A stretch of 64,000 bases of DNA from Rhododendron vialii (lineage: Eukaryota; Streptophyta; Magnoliopsida; Ericales; Ericaceae). Location: positions 7,613,501 to 7,677,500 of the forward strand of contig NC_080568.1 in the NCBI RefSeq assembly GCF_030253575.1. Direction: 5' to 3'. Below, piece by piece: positions 21,301 through 35,029 of this stretch; the first letter of the stretch is position 1, and every line of letters starts with the position of its first letter. The notes under the pieces are model-generated. The model was not told the DNA's origin. It did no database searches and worked only from the letters and a program-made list of their open reading frames with translations. The position numbers were made by a program, and so were the translations under genes.

Positions 21301-22169
21301 GGAATCAAGGAAAAACAAACGATTCTTACAACCACAACAGATTTTTATTCAAACTCAAAGACAACCAATACAAGCCCGAATAATGCATAAAAACACTCAA
21401 ATAACATATAAAGAGATGTAGAATTCCCTACCTCGAGTATCCAAACCGAAATCAAAAAGATTGTGCAAGCCTTAGCTTCCGAAATTCAAATCAAGCGAAA
21501 ATACTCCAAACCAAGCCTTATCCAACGAGATACAAGTCCCAAAATGCAAGTAGAAAATGATTTGGGAGTTGATTGGTATGGGTTTTTGAGTGATTGGGTG
21601 AGAGAGAGACCGAGAGAGAGAAACGAGAGAGAGATGAGAATGAAAATGAAAATAAAAAAAAGGAAAACACCTCCCTGGTATACACGAACACACACATGCA
21701 CAATGTTATCCCAACACCCACAACTTTCAAACCTTGCACATAAGACCCCCACATTCATAATTAAACCATTTTCGTCCTTTTCTTTTCTTTTATTTTCTTT
21801 TACTACAAATATTAAAATTAAATAGGAAATTTACGGGTCTCTACAATACCAAACAGTGAAGGTAGTAAGATGATCACCCATACTTCCCAGTTCTCATAAC
21901 CATGGTGAAGAACAAGCAACCTAGTACACATAGCACAAGGGCAAGAGGCCCATCTGATATAAATTATATAACATACATACAAACTGTGCAAATATTAACG
22001 GTTCATTCTCTTATTTGTTAAACGGGAAAAAAAAAACACCCGCAAATTTTTACAAGTTACAGTGTGACCACTCCATACAGATCTATGTTGAGTAGATAAA
22101 TGTCACAGAATGAGACTTATTTTCTCATGGCCACACGTAGTTTTTACCCATGGATGAAGCTTCTTTTTG

Positions 22170-25100
22170 TCATCCAGCTTTTCTGGTTAACTGGCCCTTG
22201 GATGTACTCTCAAAGATCTTGTCAGCGTTTCCAACCTCAAATCCGTCTCGCCTATGGAATTCCTTAACCTACACAGGTGACAAAACGAGCGATTAGGAAC
22301 AATGCAACATGAAACAAGAGAATATGAATACTCTACCAAAAAAATCAATATGAACAGATTATACTAACATAAGAAAACACTACATGACGGGAAGTTTTTC
22401 CAGAGAAGAATCATGAGATGCAGCATTGCATTATGGAATACTATTCGGTGAAATATTTCCGACTCTGTGGTATTCATGGTGAAAGACTGCATGTGTTCCT
22501 TCAACTTATCCGCGCCTCAATTGATCCAATTTCTAAATTGGAGGTGGCAGATATTCAATTTAATAGAAGTATAATGAGGGTACATGATGAATTAAGACCG
22601 AGAATGCATAGTCATTATACGTGTTGGATAATAAATAATTTGGAATCAAGAAGCATAATCTTGTTAAGAAGGGTGTCGAACCTCCTTTTCTGGCAAATCC
22701 TTGAATTGAGGAAGAATGAGCCGTTCAGCGAACTCAATGTATGAACAGGGGACAGATTCCGTGACACCATCAGAAAAAGAGAAAGAGACTGAATCTGCTA
22801 CAGTTGAACTTTGAAGAAGAAGACCATCAGGGCTCACTGACAGTGAAGAAATGAAGTTATTAGTTATCTGCACCATCCCTGAAAGAATCAGATTAGGGAA
22901 ACCGAAAGGAACATGATGTTCGAGAATATTTGATTTAGCCCGGTGGCTTACAAAATAGTTGATGCCTCTCACGCAACAGATGATGAAAGAATCATAACAC
23001 CGTTCAGCAACACAAAAATAGATCAAATTTCAGCAAGATACATCAGAAAACCTACAAACCCCCATGAGCTTAATTCTCTCTCCGTCCAAACTTTTCATTT
23101 AGAAGATTTTGGCTTTTGGGCCTAATGGGCAAAAGGATTTGAGATATCCCTTAAGAAGCTTTAGACATGAACATTTTCCGCGCTAAATACTATTCTTGAA
23201 ACTAAACCAAAATAAACTTCCAAACATACTTTTGTAGTCAATAGACCAAGCTCTCATCTGCAAAAAACAGGAGATAAAAGAACTTTCAATAATGCTATGG
23301 TCCCCACATTAGATATCGTGTTTTGGATATCACGTGAATTGTCACAAAATCATTAATGTCTCTTAACAATTGCATTTGCGACAACTCTCATTGTATACAA
23401 AACACGGTCACCAAAGGTGGTCATCATACTGTTACTCAAGTCATTCCCATAGGTTCCTTCCACCCTGTGTGCCCATCAATGTAGGGTCAATTAGATCACA
23501 AGAAAATCTCAAATTACTTGCATTCTATTTCTGGGAATATCTCCAATACGGACATTCTGATGTAGACTACATCTCCATTCGATAGCTTGATTGAAAAACA
23601 ACAAAATAAGCTGGAGGCAAAAAGAAGTTATTGGTCACAAACCCTTTAGAACACCCCCTTCAGAGTTCAACTTGAACCCGTTCTTCTCTATAAATTGATT
23701 GAGGCTTTTGATATCCCTCAAATGAGATTTCAGCCGATGTGTGGATATAGTGACATGATTGACTGCATAACCATTGACAAGAGTCCACGCAGCATATTCA
23801 CTTTCCCTAAAAATCCACCAAAAATCATGCATTAATAGCTGTAGATTGTACCATTGATGCAATTAAACTTCGGAATTAAGAACAAAACCACATGGACCAC
23901 GACTGGTGTTTCAATACCCAAGACAGGAATCAATGATCGATCCAAGTAAAAACTAAAAAGTGGGACCTGTGCAACAAGATGGTTCACTTTAACCCCCAAA
24001 AGCACTTCTCTCCGAAAACCATCGGAAATTTGGATATTTTTGGTTTTTGTTTCTATCTTTTAACCTGGTTTGCTTTTAAATTTTGGATAACATATAATCA
24101 ACACAATAATTGAATTCCTTCATATGTACATGCGTTTAATATATTCATAAATTCCTGGGATCTCTCACTCGTGCAAAGAATAATATAAAAGTACCTGGAT
24201 GTTTATTCATGTTCATCTATTTCTTGCTAGTGTTTGGATATATATCTTTTGACAATATATTAGATGTACTTAGCGTTTGTTCTGATTGACCCCACAGATA
24301 AGCCATTTGGCCCTTGTCCCAGTCTCTTTTCAATTTTACCGAATGATCCAAGTTTTATAAGCAGACAGAAACCACAACAAAGTTCTTGCAAAAGTTGAAG
24401 AAATGGGAGCCAAAAATATTAGCAACAAAATGTCTGAAGGTACAACAAAAATTCAGGTTATTTGCCTGTTAAATCCTTTCAATGTGGGCATAAATACAAG
24501 AATGAGTTCATATAGTCATGAAGACAAGACCATATGCACAGCTCAATGAACATCATATACCTTGCCAAAAGTTGGAATTCGGAGTATAAGGGCTTTTCCC
24601 ACGTCAAAGATCCCAGAGCACTTGAAAGAGCAGCGTGCTTGTATCCACTACCTGATATTTGGGTGTATTTCCTAATTATTTCCTGCATGCATGATGCAAC
24701 AATTTTAATGAAATGTGGTTAAAAATAGAAAGCAAATGATAGCTGAAAAAGAAAGCATCAGACCAAATATAGAAAAGTAAAATCAAAGGAAAAGAGCACA
24801 GGTTAGAAACAGCTGAAAATGGACATAATTGGATACTATTTGCCAAAGACCAGAGAAATAGCTTTTTTCACTTTCAAAATTCCAACTTAATTTCTATATG
24901 CTGAGGCCAATAATGGAAACTCATTTTATCAAAAGCAGATCTCATTCTTTCGAAATTCAGAAAGAAGAAAACAAAGTAAATGTTACAAAACTTACATTGC
25001 TTGCACAGTACATATGCCATATCTACTAAACTATATTTCACAACAGTATAGATATCAGTTAAAGACTATATTACTTCTACCTAGAAGTCTAGCCCACTAC

Positions 25101-27985
25101 CCGTCGATTATAATGATCAATGAGTCCTGAAAGATCTTTTTGGGTATACAGCAATCAAAATCTATAATTCTTGGATAAACATGGAAAAGACACATTCTAC
25201 TCTTGTGAATTGAAACCACATACCGTTCCTGAATTTATCAGAATCATGTTACATGCTCTTAGCAACAGTGTGAACCAGGCTATCATCTAACCAGAAAAAT
25301 ATCAGCAACAAACCTGAGCTTGCTGGCTCATTTCATCTACAAGAAGTTCTGAGATAAATATCCTAGGCAAGGGCCCACCAACACCGCTGCCACCATCAAA
25401 AACAGGAAGACTGGGAGGAGAAAACCATAGTGCTTTCAACTTCTTTGCCGGAAATCTCAACTCCTCGCGTTGAGTGTAACCAAAATCCAGGAAAAAGTTT
25501 GCCATTGAATCAATTCCATAGCCGTTCACCTGTAGATGTAGGAGTAAAAGTAACATATCCATCAAAGAAAGAAAAATTCCACAAACAAACTAGGGAAACT
25601 GAGAAACAAAAGCAGATCGGCGAGTAAGGATTGACGTAAGGCAAATTGTATCTTTATGCATGTACGTACAACTGTACAAGTGCAATGAAAGGAGATAGGA
25701 ACTAGGAAGGGCATGTTTTTTCACATTTCTTTGCGTTATATTGGATATAAATTATAAACTAGGGTCAATATTACCAACAGTGCTGTGAATTGACAAAAGA
25801 TATAGCAAAATTAAGCCGTACTGAATTAATGCACAAAAGCAAGCATAAGTTATACCCCAAATGTCCTAAACGCAAGATGATCGTAGCATATTTGATCATT
25901 GTCCACTAAACGGACACGCTCCAAGATTGATTTAGCCGTCGGGTTCCTATTTAAATAAACTGCTTCCATGCTTGCCAACACACTCCTAAAGAATGATTCC
26001 CCTCCCTGCAACGAAGCAGGAAAATATAAGAACTTCATTAGCACCATTAACGGAAAAAGGAAAAAAAAAAAACAGGTGATTGTTCAAGGACATTTAACAT
26101 ATCGCAAGGAGGACTATATATGCTGCACTTTAGCGTCAATACTGCAAATATTAGGTCTTCGTCTTCATAATACTCATCTAGACACATAGTGCAGGGTTTC
26201 TAGTTATTGTTATATCTAGGGCCCTTATATCTAACACCATATTGATACAAGTTCCTAGTTGCTTAGCTACCAACGAATATTAAACACAACTATTGCATTG
26301 AGAGAACTATTAACTTTGCATGCACACAGAAAAAGTTGTCCTATCAAAGAAACAAAAGGAAACATGCAGCTGTATCAGGAGAAAACACTGACTGCAAAGT
26401 CTCGATGTCCATGGTTAAAGTTGTGAAACTCGGATTGGTCAATATTCAGAGATAAAATGAGGCAGCAGAAACAAATTCCAACCCAATTGCCAAACCTAGC
26501 GATTCTATTTGGAGAAAAAAATAATAAAACAAGCTAGTTTTTTGGATTACTTGCCTTCGGCTCAAACTCGGTGAAACATGGACAGTATAGATAAAACCCA
26601 CGATAAGAACAGATTTTCACATTGATCCTTGGGGGAATTTTGGATTTTGAACTTGAGTAACATTAGCTTTCAGAAAAGTCAAAAATCTCATTTTTAAGCC
26701 TGGGTTGAACAGAATGTCATGTCATTTGTTAGAGTTGATTGTACTAGTTTTCCATTAATTTGAAAATGTTCAACGAGATTGAGCTAACAAGTCCCTAGGG
26801 GTTAAAAAAATTCTTAAAATTCTACATATAGGATTTTCGTTCTACATATGTGCATAAAAGCCCCATAAAATTCCAACTTCTCAACCATTTTTGGTCATGA
26901 GTGTAAAATTAAGAGGTGTCTAGGTATATCCATACAATTTCGTCTCGTCTTCACGCTTAGGAAGTTGCAATATGTAGATATATTATTTGTTATCAACTTA
27001 TCATTACAGAAATATATGTGATCTGGGTCGACTAAATACAAATCCTTTGTGCGCCTCTCGAGTCTCGCCAGACACAACCTCCCAACAAATTTAGAAGAAA
27101 AAAAAAGAGTAAAAAATAATTTAAATACCACCAACGCCAACAGAGGTAAGTTTGAGTACACCTGGTGCTCCTACATAATCAACGAAGATTAGCTTCCCCA
27201 TTTAAAGTAATGCAAGTATAATTTACCAAAGAGGATAATAATAGTCAGTCCGTTGAAACACTCATTTTTACCCACCTTAAAACACCAAGGGGTTGCCTGG
27301 TGGACAAGCTTGGACTTAGGTTCTTGCTCCCTTTTAAGATGTTAGGCTCGAATCCTCCTAGGCTAGGAGTCCTAGCTATTATCAACTCTTTTTGGAGTCA
27401 GTCCACAGCCTCATATGCCCCAAATTTAATTGAACCCCGCTAATGGACATTGAGATTGGTCTCCAAGATTGCTCCCCCGATTAGTCAAAGAGCACGTTAA
27501 GCTGATCGGACACCTGACTTATCGAACAAATAATAATTTCTCTACCGACCTTAATTATCGCAATTGAGGTAGCCCAAAGCAGATAATGCAACAATCGGCA
27601 CGCAACACAATAGATAGACATGTACAAACTCATAAGTTAACTTTCAAGCTTTATTTTCATTCATCCTAATAACAGCTAAACATATTTTATTTCGATCCAC
27701 CTCCTTAATCACAAAATCAAGCCGAGAGAGGGAGAGTACCTGAAAAGGAGAGTCAAGCTGAGATCCATCGTCGGCTTTAGAAGCAGAAACGACAGAGAGA
27801 TTTCGGTTTCCACGGGGAATCGAATTCCCTGGGTACATGGTTTTCAAGGAAATGAAATTCGTGGATTTGGGTTTGGGAGGAGAAGAGAGAGAGTGGGAGA
27901 TTGAGGAGGAGGAGTGAGAATTGTGTTTGATTGAGGAGAGGAGAGAGGAGGAGAGTCTCATGGTTTCCATTTTGTTTAGCATCAT
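22170..27985 (-). CDS. HGLS: 2-oxoadipate dioxygenase/decarboxylase, chloroplastic (DUF1338)
   Basis: Plant enzyme of the DUF1338 family (Arabidopsis HGLS, rice FLO7). It converts 2-oxoadipate from lysine breakdown to D-2-hydroxyglutarate and CO2 in plastids. Seven exons join in frame to 383 codons: 27740-27985, 25856-26005, 25314-25529, 24561-24682, 23643-23806, 22682-22836, 22170-22268; all introns are GT-AG. Exon 1 encodes a Ser-rich transit peptide (SSSLLSSIKHNSHSSSSIS). The catalytic domain starts at GGESFFRSVLASMEAVYLN. The expected iron ligands are present: His in YDHLAFRTFGV (codon 25877-25879), His in VNHVTIS (23755-23757) and Glu in YIEFAER (22733-22735). The end, GFEVGNADKIFESTS, is conserved. 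No break is seen, so it is likely functional. The family is metabolic and this copy shows no fusion or neighbour of related function. Confidence 0.93.
27293..27430 (+). mobile_element. Possible tRNA-derived SINE
   Basis: An A-box-like stretch GGTTGCCTGGTGGACAAG lies near 27292 and a B-box-like GGCTCGAATCC about 50 bp downstream (27346), the spacing of a pol III promoter. It does not fold as an intact tRNA. The 3' end and target duplication were not defined. It lies upstream of exon 2, in the long first intron of the DUF1338 gene. Confidence 0.45.
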
Positions 27986-28144
27986 GCTTCATGATCATCG
28001 ACCCACAAATACAAACGAGCTGTACGACGCCCAAGTAACGAACTGTACGACGGCCAAGTGCCTAGTTTGGCAAATAGCTTTTACTCGCACTTATTTTTTA
28101 AGTATTTATTTTCTCTCTTACGAATTATTCTTATATAATACATT

Positions 28145-28283
28145 CACTTTGTTTGGTTGAACTTTTAGAAAGTTATTTTTGAGAGTTGGAATGGCAATAA
28201 GTGAAGAGAGATAAAGAGAAAGATTTATTAAAAACTGTGCCGATGGTTAAAAGTTACTCTTAAAAAGAGCAACCAAACATAGC
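28145..28283. mobile_element. MITE related to the one nested in the TRIM
   Basis: It begins CACTTTGTTTGGTTGAAC and continues GAAAGTTATTTTTGA, as at 4209. The right end, inverse-complemented, reads GCTATGTTTGGTTGC. The family resemblance to the bounded copy at 4209-4348 supports the call. Exact ends are uncertain by a few bases. Confidence 0.6.
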
Positions 28284-28759
28284 AATTATATTTAATTTAA
28301 AAAATATAAAATATTTATTTATTTTAAAAATACGTATTTATATTAGTTAATGGAACACACCCATTACACAAACATTCTACACACTCACGCTCATATGAAC
28401 TCTACATGCCGAAAGTACTCGTGCGCTGTGTGGCTCGCATTTGGAGGAATTCTGGACACATAATTGTCTAATTTATTTTTTTCAAAATTCGTTCACAATT
28501 CAAGATTCTGAATTCAAAAAAAATTAAAAACTTGGATCAATTACTTACAATTATCCGATCGAGCTTATCTTTTACAGGACCGCTCGAACAATTATTATAA
28601 AGTTATTGAATGGCTAAGATCAAATTTGTGTGACCACTTCATGTATTATAGGATGTGTCATATAATAATGGGTTACCAAACGGGGAATAAGGGGGGCTGA
28701 AATTTAGGAGCAAGGGAGAGCCAAACACGGCAACGTATGACGGCAGAGGGTGCTGTGGC

Positions 28760-29557
<798 letters not shown>

Positions 29558-30399
29558 GCTGTGGCTAGAGCACGGCAGGCTCCTCAATTCCCCGGTCAAA
29601 ACACAACTCCGGATACAGTTGTGTCCAGAATTATTTGTTGTATGAGAATCTATGTGCATCGAACGATTTCTAATACAGTTAACGTTGAGTACGTAGAATT
29701 GCTGTAACGTGTGTATGTAAAATTGTATGAATAAATGTGTGTGGTTGTAAAATTTTTGTATTGGTGTAAGAGCATCTCCCATCCTTATCCAATATTATGG
29801 TCAAATTTGATAAAAAAAAATTCGAAGTAAAAGCATCTCCCGTGGTTATCAATTTTTTTTTAAAAAAAAATTGGCCTAGGGTCCACTATAGCCTACTTCA
29901 AACCCATTAGGTCCACTTATCAAGTTTCTAACCCACTAAGTCCACTAATATGAATTTGATAAGGCATGAAGTCCACTACATTTTAAAAGGGAAATAATGC
30001 CTTATAGATTTACCCTCTCATTCAAATCTCTTCTGTTTACCCTATTATCCTACGTTTGAAATCACTCACGCAAATATCTCAGGCAATAACAGTTACGCTG
30101 AATAGAGCGACAGAGAGAAAGAGCAGTCTCGCAATAATCGATTGATCTGGCATAAATTTCCTCCGGTGATCGTCTGTCGTCTCCCTATATTGATCCAAGC
30201 AGTCTCGCCTCCCTCCCTCTCGGGTATCTCTCTCTCTCTCTCTATCTCTATTGTCTCTCTCTGTTGATGTTGTAGGCACACTATCTCTCTTGGGTATCTC
30301 TCTCATTCTCTCTATCGTCTCTGTCTCTCTCTATCTCTCTCGTCTCTCTCTATCGTCTCTCTATTACTCTCTCTATATCCAATGTTATATAAGTATATA

Positions 30400-30560
30400 T
30401 AAGCATAACGTTGTTATACTTATATAACGTTATTAGACATTCTATATTATCCTTTTCAGATACTATGCATATAACGTTAGTTTTCTTATATAAAGTTTTT
30501 TAAACTGATATAACGTTATTGCTATTATATAACGTTATATGACATTGTATGTAGAGTTAC
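30400..30560. repeat. ATATAACGTTAT palindrome cluster upstream of mudrA
   Basis: TATAACGTTA-type palindromes occur near 30422, 30473, 30515 and 30530. More copies occur in the mudrA intron (31891), downstream of mudrA (33177, 33196) and near the Ulp end (35005). All are non-coding and inside the MULE. Confidence 0.8.
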
Positions 30561-30690
30561 GAGTTACATATGACATACGCAAATATATGACCATATATGT
30601 TTGAAACTTTGTCCTCTTTTTGATACATAACCTTATTTATCGGTTATTTGTTGTTTTTTTTGGTTGTGTATTGTTACGTGTGCAGTTGTT

Positions 30691-32987
30691 ATGGATTCAA
30701 CAGTCATGTTTATTTGTAAGTATGGGTTGCAGATTTTTCCGGTGAAGTTATCGGGTGGTGGTAGGTTGAATGATGTCTTAAGCAGCATTTGTAATAGGTG
30801 GAAGAATCTGTCGGTAGGGAGGTTTTCTGTTTCATATGCTTATGAGGATGGTTTTTGTGCTCTTCAGAATGAATCTGATTTTGAGAACATGATTTTCTTG
30901 CTTAGTAATTGTAATCGCATAAATGCAAAGGTTGATGAGAATGAACATAGTAGCCGGTTAATTGTTGGTAGTACTATTGATGAAATGGATGATGTTGATG
31001 AAGTTGTTGATGATGAGGTAGAATATGTGGATGGAATGGACCCCGCGGAAAAGTATTGTAAACATACGGAGATTAGGTATTTGACTGAAGCTTGAGCTAA
31101 TTTGATAGAGGGTGTTGGACAAGAGTTTCCCAAAGGTGTGAAGGAGTTCAGGGCTGTGCTGGCTAAATATGCGATTGAGAATGGCTTTATGTACCGTTTC
31201 ATGAAAAATGATTTACTTAGGGTTACTGCTGTTTGTGTTATTACAGGGTGTGAATGGAAGGTGCATGCTATTTTAAATAGAACCAATGGAGTATTTCATA
31301 TTAAGAAGTGTCATAATGAGCATAATTATGAGTCAACATACCGAACCAATAAGCATAAACGCATGTCATCCCGTCTGGTTGCGAATGAGATAGCTGGATT
31401 GTTGAGAAAAAATCTAAGACTTCTCCAATCGACATGCAGGATTGGTTTACGGACAAGTATGGTCTTGATTTGTGCTATCATAATGCTTGGTTAGGTGTGG
31501 AGAAGGCAAGGGGGAAATTGTATGGAGATTATGAAGGTTCATTCGATAGGCTTCGGTGGTACGTTGAAGCTGCAAGGGCTACGAATCCGGGGAGTGTATT
31601 GAGGCTAGAATCTGATCCTGTAACCAAAGAGTTTTCACGGCTATTTGTGTCGTTTGATGCTTGTATAAAGAGTTTCAATTACTGTCGGCCTTTTCTGTGT
31701 CTTGATGCCACCCATTTGAAAGGTAGATTCAAAGGAACACTCCTTGCCGCAACAGGAAAAGATGCAAATCAATGTATATTTGTGTTCGTTGTTTATGTTA
31801 TATCCTTATATATTAAATTTCATTTGTACAGCTTTGAATATATAACATTTTATGTTCTATTATGTGAAGCTACACATGAAAGGAGTTTGCATATAACGTT
31901 ATACGTTTATCATTCATGTGCAGGTTTATTCTCTATAGCTTATGCAATTTGAGACGCTGAAAATGATGCTAATTGGACTTGGTTTCTTGGCCTTTTGAGG
32001 AGTACATTGTCCACTCGTCCTATTACCTTTATTACTGATCGTAACGCAGGTCTTGTCGACAACATTCCTGTTATGTTCCCCGGTTGTCATCATGTATACT
32101 GTCTTTATCACCTACAGTTTAACTTTAAGGATCACTTTCCTGGTCGGTTTAGGAAAGGTTTTCGGAATAGGCTCGTAGAATTGTTCAACAAATGTGCATA
32201 TGCTTCATCGGTGTCAGTTTACAAAGCTGCGGAGGAAGATTTTTACCAATTTGGTGGGGATAAAGCTAGGTCCTTTATTGCAAGTGTCCCTAAAGAGCAT
32301 TGGAGTAATGCGTATTTTAAAGGTCAACGGTACGGCGAGATGAGCTCTAGTGCTGTCAAGTCGTTTAACAACTGGATTCTTAAAGCTCATGAAATGCCTA
32401 TTTTTTATTTAGTTGATGAATTTCGTCGCAAAATTATGAAGCAAATGGCAGGTATGAGAGTAAAGTCGATGAAATGGAATTTAGTTATTTGTCCGAATAT
32501 GGATAAGAAGTTAGCTCGCTTTATCAAGAAAGGAAGGTCGTGGAGGATCATTATGTCGAAGGGTGGTTTGTACGAGGTGCGTTGTCTTTCCCCGAAAGTA
32601 GTATCTGTTGAGGAAAGGACGTGCTCTTGTAGTCAATGGCAGTATACCGGTTTCATGTGTAAGCATGCTGCAACGGTTATTATAAAAGCTTGCGGAGGGG
32701 AAGGAACTTTGGTGGACCACATGGATCCGTTATACCTTGTCAATGTGTATCGGCGTGCATATGAAGAACCCATATATCCAGTTGTAAATAGTGACATTCC
32801 TGATTTTACAAATGAAGATGACCGGGTTATAAATCCTCCATGGAACAGGCGGCCAACAGGTAGGCCCAAAGTTAAACGCATTCGTTCAAGGGGTAAAGAG
32901 TCATATACTAGGCCAAATAAATGTGGGAGGTGCCACAAGGCTTCAAAGCACAACCGAAGAACATGCAAAGAGCCAAGCGATATATGA
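30691..32987 (+). pseudogene. mudrA: mudrA-type MULE transposase with stops and a frameshift
   Basis: Cuts and rejoins DNA at MULE ends in active copies. Exons 30691-31773 and 31924-32987 (AAT|GTATAT donor, catgtgcag acceptor). The start follows an acceptor-like tgtgcag. Domains: N-terminal domain (GGRLNDVLSSICNRWKNL); MuDR domain (GQEFPKGVKEFRAVLAKYAI); transposase core with Asp in CLDATHLKG (codon 31704) and Asp in ITDRNAG (32037); SWIM zinc finger CSCSQW...CKH (about 32622-32666); zinc knuckle CGRCHKASKHNRRTC at the end. Lesions: TGA at 31093-31095, a frame change at the A6 run 31407-31412 (correct frame resumes SPIDMQDWFTDKYG), and TGA at 31950-31952. The usual AESFN motif with the third acidic residue reads AVKSFN (Lys codon 32358-32360). 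No full protein can be made. Confidence 0.88.
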
Positions 32988-33164
32988 GGCAATGAGTCAA
33001 ATATGAGAATAAATGAGAGATTATGATGAAGAATAGAATAAAGTTGTGGGGTTTTTTTTTTCCTTATTCATGCTTAAATATTGAAGTTGTTTCGTGTGGA
33101 TTATGGATAAATAAAGAGTTTAATATTTTGTATACATGAGTTTTGCACAGTTTGTTCTCCTGTT

Positions 33165-33275
33165 CAGGTACACTGTATATAACGTTATTATAGTTATATA
33201 ACGTTACGTATGGCTGCTTTTTAGAGTTACGTATGTCATACTCAATTATATGACCATATATGTTCGTAATGTTGT
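33165..33275. repeat. Repeat shared by both flanks of mudrA
   Basis: The sequence after mudrA (TATATAACGTTA..., GAGTTACGTATG, ATATGACCATATATGTT) repeats that before it at 30515-30615 (GAGTTACGAGTT, ATATGACCATATATGTT) in the same orientation, then GTTGTCC/TTTGTCC. Confidence 0.7.
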
Positions 33276-33294
33276 CCAGTTTTTTGATAACTAA

Positions 33295-33865
33295 TTCATA
33301 ACCAAGGTTTAAAGGGATTTTTCGTACATGAAAAGTTACGTTACTGACAATTCATTGCAAAACTTGTGGTTGGTCTTTATCAGTTGTATGGAGATATATC
33401 TTTTTTTTGGATAAACCAAATTGCAAAATCAATTACACATTCGGTTAATAGCATAACAGCATGACTTGGATAGCATAAAAGCAGAGCTTTACACATTCCA
33501 CTTTACACATTCTGTTACATAAGCCTTTAGAACTTCAGATGTGGTTAAATTGGACAGCATAACAGAATCAAAACAACTGCATAACAGGCATAAAAACAGC
33601 AGCAATCTAGCTTCAGAATACAAAGAAACTGCAGCAGATGAGATTGCAGCCATATAAGACACCATCTTTATTTTAAAAAAGTAGCCAATACATAAGACTA
33701 TTAATAAACATGAGCATTAGCAGACTAGTAATAAACAGGAGCATTAGTAGCTGCAACCCTTCTCAATTAGAATTTCAGTACCAAAACATCAGCAACAGCT
33801 GTACAAACATAACTGAACTAACAGAACTACAGCAGCAGCATTATTACAGCCCAATAAAATTTGTT
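33295..33865. repeat. Copy 1 of a 0.5-kb duplication inside the MULE
   Basis: It matches 35030-35545 in the same orientation: AAAGGGATTTTTCGTACATG against AAAGGGATGCTTCGTACATG, CATATAAGACACCATCTTTA against CATATAAGACACCATTTTTA, and GAACTAACAGAACTACAGCA in both. No protein is evident. It may be the 3' untranslated part of one or both genes. Confidence 0.8.
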
Positions 33866-35029
33866 TGGAATGAACCATATAAGATAGGATTTTATTTACA
33901 AGTCAGTGGTCAAGTCAAACTTTGTTTGGAATGAACCATCCAAGAGTTTAGTACCATGTCTGCCTCAGAAAAATCTTTCTGCTATCTTTACACAAAAATT
34001 AAAACCACATTTGTCCCTCTCATATCACAAACAATCTCATCATCATCTTACTATCCATCTCTTGATTGGTCATTGCGACCCCTTTCCCATCCGTCTGGCT
34101 TCCCATTTCTTTATTGTCCAGCTTCTACCTTCATCGTTCAAAAATCGAGAGACTAAACTAGCTCTGAACTGAACAATTTCAACCTTCGGCAATGTTTTTG
34201 GGATTGGCTCAAGGTGCGCCACTAGTTCCATAAGCATGCATACGATAACCCCACAATCAACCCTACATAGTTTCGAGGCAAATAAGTATGATAAGTTTAT
34301 TTTGAGTTCTTGACAAACTGCTGTATGTAGGAGTTTTGTGGTGGTTTGAAGCTTACGATGTATTTTGTTGTTGTGGAGCATTTTTAGGTGAGCAGATTGG
34401 AGCATCGAACTTCTGGTCTTCAAGTAAAACTTCTGTATCGGTACTTTGGTTATTCAGCTCAGCATGCCTGGCATTCATGTAATTCTCAACGTATTTTTTT
34501 TACATTTAGAAAGCACAACATTAGTAGTGTTGATATTGTTCGTGAATGAGAGTATGAGTATTTGTGTATATGGTATTAGTAAGTGTACCACAACGGTAGC
34601 GTCTTTCAGAATTGGATCGCTGCCGTCTCTCTTCTTCAACGAATTGTAGTGCATCCAGTTCTTTTTCCTAACATCAAATAACAGAATGGTCCAATGGTAC
34701 GGTGTAAATCTTAGCGGTTTGTTCCCGCTGCCATTCATAGGGAATACCAAGTACAGATAGTATTTAGACCCATGTTGCTGGACGTTTTCAAACACACGAT
34801 GAAGCTTTACGTCTAGCAGAACTGTTCTCATGTCGCTTTTCTCGTTGTGCAGTATAGTTTGATGCATTGAAAAATCTTATAAGGACAGTAGATAGATAAT
34901 CATGCATGTAATTTTAAAAAAAAATATAGCAATAACTTACTTGAGTTAATATGAGTGCAATGCAAATTTCATGTAATGCAATATTTCCATATGAGGTTAT
35001 ATTATATAACGTTATATAAGATTACATTC

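Larger units (their letters stand above)
19953..21845 (-). mobile_element. Solo LTR, 1893 bp, with 5-bp target duplication
   Basis: On the plus strand it begins TGTCACGTACTCG and ends GGGTCTCTACA; on the minus strand it starts TGTAGAGACCCG, a common start of plant Ty3/gypsy-type LTRs, and ends CGTGACA. The pentanucleotide ATACC flanks both sides exactly (19948-19952 and 21846-21850). No second LTR, PBS or internal coding adjoins it, so it is a solo LTR produced by recombination. Inside are the TACCGGTA array (20967-21300), a possible TATA box on the minus strand (about 20859-20880) just downstream of that array, and an 89-bp imperfect tandem duplication (tcctgcc units at 20551 and 20640). Confidence 0.85.

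Noticed and set aside
27292..27360. Intact tRNA gene
   Set aside because: Box-like motifs are present but the cloverleaf pairing is not.
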